A stretch of DNA of 64,000 nucleotides, taken from the NCBI GenBank assembly GCA_036012125.1, contig DASCOS010000034.1:1-64000 (forward strand), in the 5' to 3' direction. Below are positions 43,611-51,567 of the stretch, piece by piece (within the stretch, counting starts at the first letter, position 1; the number at the start of each line of letters is the position of its first letter). A program made the position numbers and the translations under genes. This DNA is from Vicinamibacterales bacterium. Lineage in GTDB: Bacteria; Acidobacteriota; Vicinamibacteria; Vicinamibacterales; UBA823. Under the pieces are notes generated by a model that was not told the origin of the DNA, did no database searches, and was given only the letters and a program-made list of their open reading frames with translations.

Positions 43611-45026
43611 CTAGTCACCACCATAACGGTCTGTTAATCCGTCCTCCGCCATGAGTAATTCAATTTCATCAGGGTCAACCGGCACAAAGGCCGACAGGTT
43701 CTCGTAACCCGTCTGGGTTATGAGAATGACATCTTCCAATCGGATATACACACGGTCTTCGGGAATAGTCAGTGCGGGTTCAATCGTAAACACCATACCC
43801 GGCTGTAACACGTCAAAGGGCGCTGTAACGTCATGGACCTCCATTCCAACGAAATGTCCCAATCGGTTACTTGTGCTCTTACTGTAGCGGTCTACAAAAC
43901 GTCTAGCGGCAGCTTCGGTCTTTGCACTCGTAAAGGAAAACGACCGAAGAATCTCCTTCATCTCGACCACAGCAGCACGAATGATTTCTTGCGGCGAAAC
44001 GTGCGGGCGGATGGCCGCCATGAGCGCCTGATACAGACGCAGGTATACGGTATAACGCTCCCGTTCATCGTTATCAAAACGCCCATCCGCTGGAATCATT
44101 CGTGTAACGTCCGAAGAGTAGTAGTGGTAGTCCGGTGCGTAGTCGTAAAGCACCAAATCCTCTGGCTGAAGCACGCTTTGCGACGCGTGATAATGCGGAT
44201 AATGGGCATTCTCACCGGCCGCAACCAACGCGAAGTACGCTGGGCCATTCGCATTGTGCAACCGGAAATAGAAATCACCTATTGCCGCCAACTCATATTC
44301 CTTCATGCCTGGCTTGGCAGAGCGCATGACGTCCAAAATGGCTTTGCCGGAGATACGTGTCGCTTCACGGATCATCGCGATTTCGAGAGGACTCTTTATC
44401 ATCCGCAAGCGATCGAGAATGGGGTCGAGGTTTTGAACCTTCACTTCTGGTACCCGCGCCCGGACCTGTTCAATAAAGATTTTTTCACGTGAACGTCGTC
44501 CGTCCCACGGGTCCTGCTCCGAGGCGGCAGCGTGAGCCACAGCGCGCGCCGGGGTGCCGGCTGCTAGCGTTTCAGGTCTAAACGGGGTATAGACAGCCTG
44601 TCCCCTTCCTACCACCTCCGCGAGGTCATCGCTGAAAGCCTGGCGCGACCGCACCACCGAAATACCAGTCAGATATTCAGCCTCGTCACCGGGAGCTAAC
44701 ACCGGGCCCTCGGACCGCTCGGCCCGTTCGTTTCGAACTGGAAGGTAAAGTGTGGTGGACCGTGCTCGGCCATCCACCATCACCAGTGCACGCGGCACTT
44801 CGACGCCCGTCAAGTAATAGAAGTGATTACTTTGACGAAACGTGGCAAAGGCGGGAGGCTCTGTTGCGCCTTGCAGTATTGCGACTCCGTCGCCGACAGC
44901 GGCCATCACGTGCGCCCGCCGCTCAGCGAATTCCTCCGGTGGAAAGCTGTCATCAAAGAGCGGCTGCGCGTTAGCAACCCCGGTGAACAGGAGAAATAGA
45001 AGAATCCCAGTAGCACGCCAACTCAT
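43611..45026 (-). CDS. Exported Xaa-Pro aminopeptidase (M24B)
   Basis: ATG at 45026 follows GGAGGTGACAGTG; earlier GTG codons are rejected. A signal peptide (LLFLLFTGVANAQ) precedes the creatinase-like N-terminal domain and the pita-bread M24 domain. Metal ligands are all visible: Asp in VLYDYAPDYHYY, Asp in SSDVTRM, His in RLGHFVGMEVHD, Glu in FTIEPAL and Glu in RLEDVIL. It removes N-terminal residues before proline, here probably in the periplasm. It has a good promoter of its own just upstream and is convergent with the ABM-like gene. Confidence 0.9.
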   Translation of the reverse strand: MSWRATGILLFLLFTGVANAQPLFDDSFPPEEFAERRAHVMAAVGDGVAILQGATEPPAFATFRQSNHFYYLTGVEVPRALVMVDGRARSTTLYLPVRNERAERSEGPVLAPGDEAEYLTGISVVRSRQAFSDDLAEVVGRGQAVYTPFRPETLAAGTPARAVAHAAASEQDPWDGRRSREKIFIEQVRARVPEVKVQNLDPILDRLRMIKSPLEIAMIREATRISGKAILDVMRSAKPGMKEYELAAIGDFYFRLHNANGPAYFALVAAGENAHYPHYHASQSVLQPEDLVLYDYAPDYHYYSSDVTRMIPADGRFDNDERERYTVYLRLYQALMAAIRPHVSPQEIIRAAVVEMKEILRSFSFTSAKTEAAARRFVDRYSKSTSNRLGHFVGMEVHDVTAPFDVLQPGMVFTIEPALTIPEDRVYIRLEDVILITQTGYENLSAFVPVDPDEIELLMAEDGLTDRYGGD

Positions 45027-45072
45027 CACTGTCACCTCCACACTGACCCGTCAAAATGAGCAAGAAGGTCGG

Positions 45073-45100
45073 ATTATATAGTCGTCAGCTTCGCCATCAA
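45073..45100 (-). promoter_or_regulatory. Sigma-70-like promoter of the Xaa-Pro aminopeptidase gene
   Basis: On the minus strand TTGATG (45100-45095) and TATAAT (45078-45073) are separated by 16 bases, giving a transcription start near 45066 and a leader of about 40 bases before the ATG at 45026. Confidence 0.5.
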
Positions 45101-45234
45101 ATACCAATATCCTGCCATTGCCGCCCCTTCAAGTAATGTCCACACCTTCGGGTTGTGGTTCGAGACGCCGCTCTATAGACTGCTCCCGTGCTAGCGCGCA
45201 AACACATCGGACACACAGCTTGGGGGATTCGCAA

Positions 45235-46245
45235 GTGACTGGCAATGTCTCTAATAGTGGAAAATCGATTCTCGTGAGCGCCTCGATTATTTTCTGTCTT
45301 CTGTGGCTCGGCCCAACTGGAACCAATACGCGCGCCCAATCGGCCAGGCCTATCAGTGCCGAGATTTTTGAGACATGGATGACGGAAATCTCCAACTGGG
45401 GGCGGTGGGGCACTGACGACCAGCTGGGTACTCTGAATTTGATTACGAACGAAAAACGTCGTGAGGCTGCCGCACTAGTCAAGGATGGCGTATCGGTATC
45501 TCTCGCGCATGACGTCGAGACTCACGAGGCCGTTGACAACCCACGCCCATTTACCATGACGATGGGAGGGCTGGAGGATGCAGGCCCGAGTGTTAGTGAC
45601 CAGTGGACGGTGTCCTACCACGGATATGCGCACACCCACCTTGATGCACTGTGTCACTTCGCCCATCGGGGCCAGTTGTACAATGGCGTCCCGGACAATT
45701 CCATCACCGTCGACGGGTGCGCGAAGCTTGCGATTACCAATTTTAAGAACGGCCTCGTTACACGAGGCATTCTGATCGATATCCCTCGCTTGCGGGGAGT
45801 GGATTTTCTGGAACCAGGTAGCCCGATCTATCCAGAAGAACTCGAGGCGTGGGAAAAACAGACGGGGGTAAACGTCAGGAGTGGCGATGCCGTTTTCGTC
45901 CGTACAGGGCGGTGGGAAAAGCGTGCAGCAGAAGGTCCATGGAATATTGGAGACCGTGTCGCGGGCCTTCATGCGTCAACCGCCCAATGGTTTCGGGACC
46001 GCGACGTGGCCGTAGTTGGCACAGACCACGGAGCTGACGTGCATCCGTCCGGGATGGACGTAAGCCACCCACTCCACATACTTTTACTCGTGGCGATGGG
46101 CACCCCAATTTTTGATAACGTTGACCTCGAAAACTTGAGCCGCGCGGCGGATGAGCGGGGGCGTTGGGAGTTTCTGCTGACGGCTGCTCCGGTTCCAGTT
46201 CCCGGCGGAACAGGTTCGCCGCTGAATCCGATCGCTACTTTTTAA
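45235..46245 (+). CDS. Exported cyclase-family (kynurenine formamidase-like) metal hydrolase
   Basis: PF04199-type protein. The metal-binding motif is GYAHTHLDALCHF (HxxTHxDxxxH), with a further His/Asp in TDHGADVHP. Flanking family marks are GTLNLITNEKRREAA, RGILIDIPRLRGVDFL, VFVRTGRWEKR and GLHASTAQWFRDRD. The start is ambiguous: the frame is open from ATG 45118, but the first 39 residues look non-coding, while GTG at 45235 is followed by a good signal peptide (ILVSASIIFCLLWLGPTGTN). Members hydrolyse N-formylkynurenine, isatin or similar rings; the substrate is unknown. Confidence 0.82.
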   Translation: MTGNVSNSGKSILVSASIIFCLLWLGPTGTNTRAQSARPISAEIFETWMTEISNWGRWGTDDQLGTLNLITNEKRREAAALVKDGVSVSLAHDVETHEAVDNPRPFTMTMGGLEDAGPSVSDQWTVSYHGYAHTHLDALCHFAHRGQLYNGVPDNSITVDGCAKLAITNFKNGLVTRGILIDIPRLRGVDFLEPGSPIYPEELEAWEKQTGVNVRSGDAVFVRTGRWEKRAAEGPWNIGDRVAGLHASTAQWFRDRDVAVVGTDHGADVHPSGMDVSHPLHILLLVAMGTPIFDNVDLENLSRAADERGRWEFLLTAAPVPVPGGTGSPLNPIATF

Positions 46246-46298
46246 TGGCCTACCCGAAGTAATCAATTGACCATGCCAAGCACTCGGAGGATCGGGGC

Positions 46299-46595
46299 AT
46301 GCGCATCACAGTCGAGTCCACCAATGCAAGGGGGCAGCAGTCAACGTGGAGCTATGTCACGTTGTTCGACGGGGCTTTCCGTCCTGTCGCAGGCCAGGAC
46401 TCTGCTGAAACGGCTGTCGAGATAATCAACGAAAGCACCACCCGGATCTCCAACGCAAGGAACGGCCGGGGCTACCAGGTGATCATCAACACCCTCTTAG
46501 AAGACGGGGACACCATCAACAATGAGTACGTTCGACTGGACGAAGACGGCAACATCGTCCGCGTGACTCATGCGACCTACAGACGTCTCGGGTGA
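46299..46595 (+). CDS. Small hypothetical protein, possibly an N-terminally truncated secreted protein
   Basis: A 98-residue beta-rich protein. GGAGGATCGGGGC precedes ATG, but the N-terminus lacks any signal peptide, and the first strand (MRITVESTNARGQQSTWSYV) starts abruptly in what looks like mid-domain. The sequence resembles the C-terminal part of acidobacterial secreted proteins that begin with a leader and a GTWxLN strand. The frame upstream stays open only to a TAA about 40 bases away. It may be a fragment or a cytosolic single-domain protein. Function unknown. Confidence 0.5.
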   Translation: MRITVESTNARGQQSTWSYVTLFDGAFRPVAGQDSAETAVEIINESTTRISNARNGRGYQVIINTLLEDGDTINNEYVRLDEDGNIVRVTHATYRRLG

Positions 46596-46679
46596 ACTCC
46601 CCGTTCTCAGACCCCAACAACCCGGTAATCAGCAACCCGACCGTTGAGATCGTTAATCGACAGACCAATAAACGGTGTC

Positions 46680-47732
46680 TTACGGTCTCACTCTCACGTA
46701 TTTCTGTAACCTCCGAGGACGGGGTTCTCCACCATACAAGTTGCCGTGGCGATCTACCGCCACGAACTCAGCCCCATTGCCTGCGGTGTCCCGCGGATCG
46801 CCCCAAGGATAAAGAATAAACTCATCGATCCATCCCGTCTGCGCATCGCCAATTCTGATTCCCATTTCCCATCCAGGATTTTGGACGTCATCAGACTCCG
46901 AATCAGCAACGTAGATTCGTCCGTGGGTATCAAAGAACACTCCGCTCGGCCGCCCGAATTGTGTCCACACGGCAAGGACGTTCCCCTCTTGATCGAAAAT
47001 CTGCACTCGATTGTTCGACCGGTCACCCACAAAGAGCCGGCCCAGAGAATCGATAGCAAGGGCATGCAGGTTTCGAAACTCACCAGGCGCATAGCCGGTT
47101 TGTCCCCAGGTTTTAATGAACGACCCGTCACTTGCGAACTTCATAACGCGGTTGTTCGTATCATCACCATGGCCGTCTCCCACGAAAATGTCACCGTTGT
47201 CGGCCACCACCACATCGCTCGGACCATTAAAGTGGTCCAGGTCGTCTCCGGGCACGCCCGGGGTGCCAAGGGTCATCAACACCTCTCCCTCCGGGCTAAA
47301 CTTGATGACCTGGTGTCCTCGTGTCCCTTCTGGTGTTCGTGCAGCAGCCACAGCGTCGGTCACCCACACGTTACCGTCTGAGTCCACATCGATCCCGTGC
47401 GGCCAGATGAACATCCCACCGCCGAAACTCTGCACCACCTCACCGTCAAGATTGAACTTGAGTATCGGGTCCAAATCCGAATCAAGACACTCATTCCCAA
47501 AACGATTGGGAGCCGTTGCGTCGCACCTTACCACCGCCCAGATATACTCACCGCCAGGCTGGATCGTTACCCCTCCGACCGCTCCCATCTGCCGCCCTTC
47601 TGGCAACTTCGCCCAGCCGTCGACAGCGCGATACGGATTCGGGAGAGCCTGGGCAACGGCCTCGGACGCCATGCCAACGCACGCAAGCATGGCCCACACG
47701 GCCACCAATCCAATTCGACTTATATACGACAT
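46680..47732 (-). CDS. Secreted NHL-repeat protein (amidating lyase-like), third copy
   Basis: ATG at 47732 follows AAACGAGGTGTGATT; the upstream ATG at 47777 is rejected. Signal peptide AVWAMLACVGMASEAVAQ, then an NHL propeller: WPHGIDVDSDGNVWVTDA, GPSDVVVADNGDIFVGDG, NLHALAIDSLGRLFVGDRSN, GRIYVADSES-type and EFVAVDRHGNLYGGE. Very similar to the copy at 29.2 kb (same domain length and GHQVIKFSPEGEVLM). A periplasmic protein of unknown reaction; the lyase label is inherited from the PAL family. Confidence 0.82.
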   Translation of the reverse strand: MSYISRIGLVAVWAMLACVGMASEAVAQALPNPYRAVDGWAKLPEGRQMGAVGGVTIQPGGEYIWAVVRCDATAPNRFGNECLDSDLDPILKFNLDGEVVQSFGGGMFIWPHGIDVDSDGNVWVTDAVAAARTPEGTRGHQVIKFSPEGEVLMTLGTPGVPGDDLDHFNGPSDVVVADNGDIFVGDGHGDDTNNRVMKFASDGSFIKTWGQTGYAPGEFRNLHALAIDSLGRLFVGDRSNNRVQIFDQEGNVLAVWTQFGRPSGVFFDTHGRIYVADSESDDVQNPGWEMGIRIGDAQTGWIDEFILYPWGDPRDTAGNGAEFVAVDRHGNLYGGEPRPRRLQKYVRVRP

Positions 47733-47852
47733 AATCACACCTCGTTTTGAACAAATAACCTGCCAACAGTGTTCCACTATTGTGAACCCGAAGATCCCAG
47801 TTACACAACAAGAACGTTAGACAGAAAGAACCGAATCAAAGCGCCGGCTAGC

Positions 47853-48092
47853 TTACAGGTTTCCGCGCCTCAATTCCTCTGCTAGATAGTCGCTCGCCCG
47901 CCAGGACGGTGCTAGGATGCTCAGCGTCGGATTTTTTTCCGATGCAGTGGTAAAGACCGAACCGTCCACTACAAATACGTTGTCTACGTCGTGCATCCGA
48001 CTGTAGGCATCTAAAACTGACTGGTTAGGGTCAATGCCCATGCGGCAAGTGCCATGCTCACGTATCGCCGTGCCAGGTATATCGTAGGCCTT
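47853..48092 (-). pseudogene. C-terminal relic of a GMC oxidoreductase
   Basis: The minus-strand frame from 48092 to the TAA at 47853 reads as the end of a GMC flavoprotein: [20 protein letters not shown], then [34 protein letters not shown] and [11 protein letters not shown]. The HExGTCRMG-type segment (here REHGTCRMG), the FVVDGS strand and the NPTLTI-type active-site end are diagnostic of gluconate/choline dehydrogenase-like members. An in-frame TAA (48093-48095) and the abrupt end of similarity just there show that the ~450 upstream residues, including the FAD-binding N-terminus, are missing. Confidence 0.8.
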
Positions 48093-48264
48093 TTACGTTG
48101 AGTATATGGTCTTCCCGCGGATGCTTGCATTGTCAGAAGTAGTCTGGTCACCGAAAAACGCCCGTAACTGGGAATCCTTCAGCCGCCGGCTCCCCCAACA
48201 ACTTCAACTCCTCGACAAACTCGGAGTCAACTACCGTCCAGTAACAGCACTGGCCACTCCCTAG
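48088..48264 (+). pseudogene. C-terminal relic of a GH20 beta-N-acetylhexosaminidase
   Basis: The plus-strand frame after the TAG at 48085-48087 reads VEYMVFPRMLALSEVVWSPK, ARNWESFSRRLPQQLQLLDK and LGVNYRP before a TAG at 48262-48264. EYMxFPRLxALSEVxWSP and LGVNYRP are the last part of the GH20 barrel, where the substrate pocket closes. All upstream catalytic parts (the DE pair) are missing. It overlaps the GMC relic on the other strand by a few bases, so both fragments end at the same point. Confidence 0.75.
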
Positions 48265-48297
48265 TAGACACACCGCATCTGGAACTAGCCGAATAAA

Positions 48298-50610
48298 TCA
48301 GAACCTGAACAACCGCGTGAACTTCACAACGAAAGAGCGGTTCTCAAGCCGCGGGAAACCTTCGAGGCCGGTATCCCGGCCATCGCTGTAGACAATAAAC
48401 AGGTCGCTACCAGGTTCATATTCCCATCGAAAGCGAATATTCGTATCGACCGCCTTACTGCTTGAGTTGAACTGTAGTAGCGCAGCTAAGAACATCCTGG
48501 GGGAAACCGTAAAACTCGCACGCGTGCCTAGTAAGGTTGTCGTAAACGAGCCTTGGGGCAAATCAACGTCACTCACTGAAAGCCGTGGTTCAATAGCCAG
48601 TCGCGGCGTAAAGACCGCACGCCCTTGGTAGCCAACATCGCTGCGGGTGCCGCTATAGAAAGTACCGCGACTGAAAAAGAGCCTGCCTGACAGGCGTCGC
48701 TGTGTACCAAAATCATATTCGGTCCGGAGGTGGCCAAAGCTGTAACCACCGACAGGCAGGATGACGTCAGAGGTGAGCTTAAACTCTTCCGGCAACCCTT
48801 CGAATGAATCCGTGTACTGCAGGTTCCACCTATCGCTGTTCTCAAGCTCCATCTCTAATCGTAGTTTGCTTGCACGGGTTTCAAGAGTCCCCGTCATATC
48901 CGTAATGTAGTCAAAGCTGCCTTGATAGATCATTCGTCGCAGCCATGGAATTGAGCGGGGTCGCGGACTAAACCGGAACTGAGCAAAGTTTCGCCGGAAG
49001 TTATCACGGCGTACAAATCCGATCTCCGGGTTAAAATTCTTGCCCACAGTGAGATGCTCGGCAGTAATGCCGTAGAGGTCACCGGTGTAGTCGAACTTGC
49101 TCCGGTAGCTCGAATTGGATTCGGCGAGTCCTGGCGTGTCGGTTTGAGCGTAATAGTTTGTAAAGTTGATATTTTCGTAGAATCGGAGGTTCAGGTCAGC
49201 ACCGTAGACCTGATTGACACCCAGGCCATTTTCAAGTCGGCTTCGGCGCGTGTAAATCACGCCAAAATTACTGCGCCGCAGCATGTCCCGCTTCACCCGA
49301 ACCACGGAAAAATTCGTTGAGAGCGCGTCGGCCGAAGCGGAGTCGCCGGTCTGGATGTTGAGTAGCCCAATTGAATATGGACCCGCTCGGCCAGTCACGC
49401 GTCCACCGGCGCGAATCGGGACTTCGCTCCCACCTTCAAGACCAATACGCCGACTAAAAAACAGCACTGGCGTATCACTGGGAGGCCCTCCCCAATTGAC
49501 CGCGCCCGTGTCGCCAAACGAAAATATTCCCTGACCTTCGAGAAAGAACTCGCGCTTTTCCGGGAAGAAAAGACTGAAGCGTGTCAGATTCACTTGTTGC
49601 TCATCGGCTTCGACCTGGGCAAAATCGGTATTCACGGTAAAGTCAGCGATGAGACTCCGGGTAAGTCCATACTTCACATCAATACCGACTTCACCTGTAA
49701 GGTCATTCGATCTGACTGGCGTCACTTTCTTGTTAGTGAATGCTCCGGAGATCGCGGACGGCTTTATCTCAAGGTTTTTGATGGTGGTTGGAGGTTCAAT
49801 ACCCACCAGCGTGGCAGCTGCTGACACCTGCATCATTCCTCGGGGACCGAGCGACGCCGGCACAGGACTCAGGAACGAAGACTCGTTCTTCCACTGGACC
49901 CGACGTGAGACATTGATTCCCCAGGTCTGCTCGCCGCCACCAGCCTTGAAACGCAGCGACTTGAATGGAATCATCATCTCAACCATCCACCCCTGCTCAA
50001 AAAGGCTCGTTTGGGCATCCCAAACAGTATTCCAGTCAAGATTCACGGCGCTTTCGTCGGTGACAAGGGCGTCCATCAATCCGCCAAGTGGATTTGTGGA
50101 AAAGTTCATACCATTTCGGCCATCGTGGAAGGTGTCGAAGATGACTGACAAGAGTTCGTTGCGCCATATGGCCCGCGCGTCTCGAGTCATTTCATCAGCC
50201 ACCATTCGTTCCGGTTGACTGTCCCAGCAACGCGCTGACAGATAGATGTTGTCGTCATCAAACAGAATCCAAATTTCTGTCGGTTCAGTGGGCGGGGCTC
50301 CTTCATCTGGTAATTGCTGGATGAAGCCGTCTATCGCTGGCACAGTTTGGTAGACCGGGTCATCGAGTCGACCATCTACCACAAGGGGATTTGAGATGCG
50401 CACCGCGCGAACCGTCACCTGGCCATCGGCATCCTGTGTCTTCACAGCAGGTGTTCCAGGTACACTAGCTACCTCGCCGCTCATCGCACTACCCGACTGG
50501 GCTTGAATGGGGCGGCTAACAGCTGAAACCGAGAGGACAATCAGGAAAAGACCTAGCTGGAACCAAGGCGAGCGACGGCCGGCGCCGCCGTGTCTTCTTC
50601 TACACACCAC
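48298..50610 (-). CDS. DUF5916 protein with N-terminal CBM9-like domain, outer-membrane barrel (copy 1)
   Basis: A 770-residue exported protein. A leader (FLIVLSVSAVSRPIQAQ) is followed by a CBM9-like beta-sandwich (ISNPLVVDGRLDDPVYQTVP, IWILFDDDNIYLSARCWD, VIFDTFHDGRNGMNF) at about 55-270, then the DUF5916 region (FSLFFPEKREFFLEGQGIFSFG) and a long beta-strand-rich C-terminus finishing FVVKFTRLFRF, an outer-membrane end. The start codon is GTG (GTG-GTG doublet). DUF5916 proteins are frequent in Bacteroidota and Acidobacteriota and of unknown function; a polymer-sensing or uptake role is plausible from the CBM9 fold only. Confidence 0.8.
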   Translation of the reverse strand: MVCRRRHGGAGRRSPWFQLGLFLIVLSVSAVSRPIQAQSGSAMSGEVASVPGTPAVKTQDADGQVTVRAVRISNPLVVDGRLDDPVYQTVPAIDGFIQQLPDEGAPPTEPTEIWILFDDDNIYLSARCWDSQPERMVADEMTRDARAIWRNELLSVIFDTFHDGRNGMNFSTNPLGGLMDALVTDESAVNLDWNTVWDAQTSLFEQGWMVEMMIPFKSLRFKAGGGEQTWGINVSRRVQWKNESSFLSPVPASLGPRGMMQVSAAATLVGIEPPTTIKNLEIKPSAISGAFTNKKVTPVRSNDLTGEVGIDVKYGLTRSLIADFTVNTDFAQVEADEQQVNLTRFSLFFPEKREFFLEGQGIFSFGDTGAVNWGGPPSDTPVLFFSRRIGLEGGSEVPIRAGGRVTGRAGPYSIGLLNIQTGDSASADALSTNFSVVRVKRDMLRRSNFGVIYTRRSRLENGLGVNQVYGADLNLRFYENINFTNYYAQTDTPGLAESNSSYRSKFDYTGDLYGITAEHLTVGKNFNPEIGFVRRDNFRRNFAQFRFSPRPRSIPWLRRMIYQGSFDYITDMTGTLETRASKLRLEMELENSDRWNLQYTDSFEGLPEEFKLTSDVILPVGGYSFGHLRTEYDFGTQRRLSGRLFFSRGTFYSGTRSDVGYQGRAVFTPRLAIEPRLSVSDVDLPQGSFTTTLLGTRASFTVSPRMFLAALLQFNSSSKAVDTNIRFRWEYEPGSDLFIVYSDGRDTGLEGFPRLENRSFVVKFTRLFRF

Positions 50611-50850
50611 TTACTGAGAACATCGACAGTGAAAAGGTAATTTGACCAGCATCCTTGACCAGAATCCACTGTACACCAAAATGGGCCCATTTTTCCAACA
50701 TCTTGGGTTTCGCCTGAAGAGTTACGCTATATCTTGTAGTCATTTTCCTTTACATTCCTGCACTTCTATGATTTCATCCCCCCGATTCGTTGTAGGCGGC
50801 GTCGGCAAGTTAGTTTTCCGGTTCTCGGGATAACACTTAGGGGGAAATTA

Positions 50851-51210
50851 ATGAGCTCCGATCGTATCCTTCTCGTTTTGATAGTCGTCGTTTCAGTCCT
50901 GGCGGCCATTCCACAAATAGCTAGCGCATTCGCGATGTGGGGACTTGTCCTCGTACTTCTCGGATTAATTGCTGGTTTTATGGGTGGATATGATTCAGAT
51001 ATGACGCAGCGAATACTGATCTACGTAATCGCAGCGACATTAGGTGGCATTTCCAATAGCCTGGATAGCATTATGGTTGTCGGGCCTTGGCTAAATGCAG
51101 TGCTTGACAACATGCAGACTGGGATTCAGGGCATCGCCGTAGCGGTCTTTATGCTAGCGATGTACGAAAGGATCATGCCTGCCCAGCAGACCGGCGGGTA
51201 CCATCCGTAG
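50851..51210 (+). CDS. Small hypothetical membrane protein
   Basis: AGGGGGAAATTA directly before ATG gives a clear start. The 119 residues contain three or four hydrophobic helices (ILLVLIVVVSVLAAIP, FAMWGLVLVLLGLIAGFMGG, ILIYVIAATLGGI, IAVAVFMLAMYERIM). No family is recognised. It is AT-richer than the next genes. A strong hairpin follows the stop, so it is probably transcribed alone. Confidence 0.7.
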   Translation: MSSDRILLVLIVVVSVLAAIPQIASAFAMWGLVLVLLGLIAGFMGGYDSDMTQRILIYVIAATLGGISNSLDSIMVVGPWLNAVLDNMQTGIQGIAVAVFMLAMYERIMPAQQTGGYHP

Positions 51211-51219
51211 GGCGGATTA

Positions 51220-51279
51220 GATGCGGGTCCGGGTCGGCGCAGGAAATCCCTTCCCGCCCCGCCTGCCGGTGCCCGCATC
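51220..51279. terminator. Long imperfect hairpin after the small membrane-protein gene
   Basis: GATGCGGG/CCCGCATC plus CCGG/CCGG make a 12-bp stem with a one- to two-base bulge, enclosing a ~33-base G/C-rich loop. A pyrimidine-rich run with T clusters (CTTCTTGTTTCTG) follows, starting 10 bases after the stop of the small gene. Likely a terminator; it could also be part of a structured RNA. Confidence 0.5.
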
Positions 51280-51310
51280 CCCTTCTTGTTTCTGCCCTGT
51301 TGGCGTGTGA

Positions 51311-51334
51311 GTGCGCCCGTCCCAGGGGGCGCAC
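51311..51334. repeat. Perfect 8-bp inverted repeat in the same spacer
   Basis: GTGCGCCC and GGGCGCAC flank an 8-base loop. This is the second stable hairpin in a 357-base spacer (51211-51567) that otherwise holds no credible gene on either strand. The spacer is markedly GC-richer than the gene before it. Confidence 0.45.
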
Positions 51335-51567
51335 AGTGGGCGTGTGTCCGCTTGATCTTTGGCCTGGTCCTCCCTCCGCTGGAGTATTAGCGGCTTGCTG
51401 GCGGGGTCGGATTAGCGATTCGATCCTTAATCGCCTCTACTGTCCAGTGGGCCCGCGCCGAAGAAACACGCTCTGCTAATTCGAGTGCCACCTACAGTAT
51501 TCCACTCTGAGTGGTTGCACCGGCGGCGGCTCTGCGGTAAAAGCAGTAGAACACCAAACACGGACCC

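Noticed and set aside
50642-50833. 63-codon plus-strand ORF upstream of the small membrane protein
   Set aside because: No ribosome site, composition not protein-like; the 240-base spacer looks like promoter and leader DNA.
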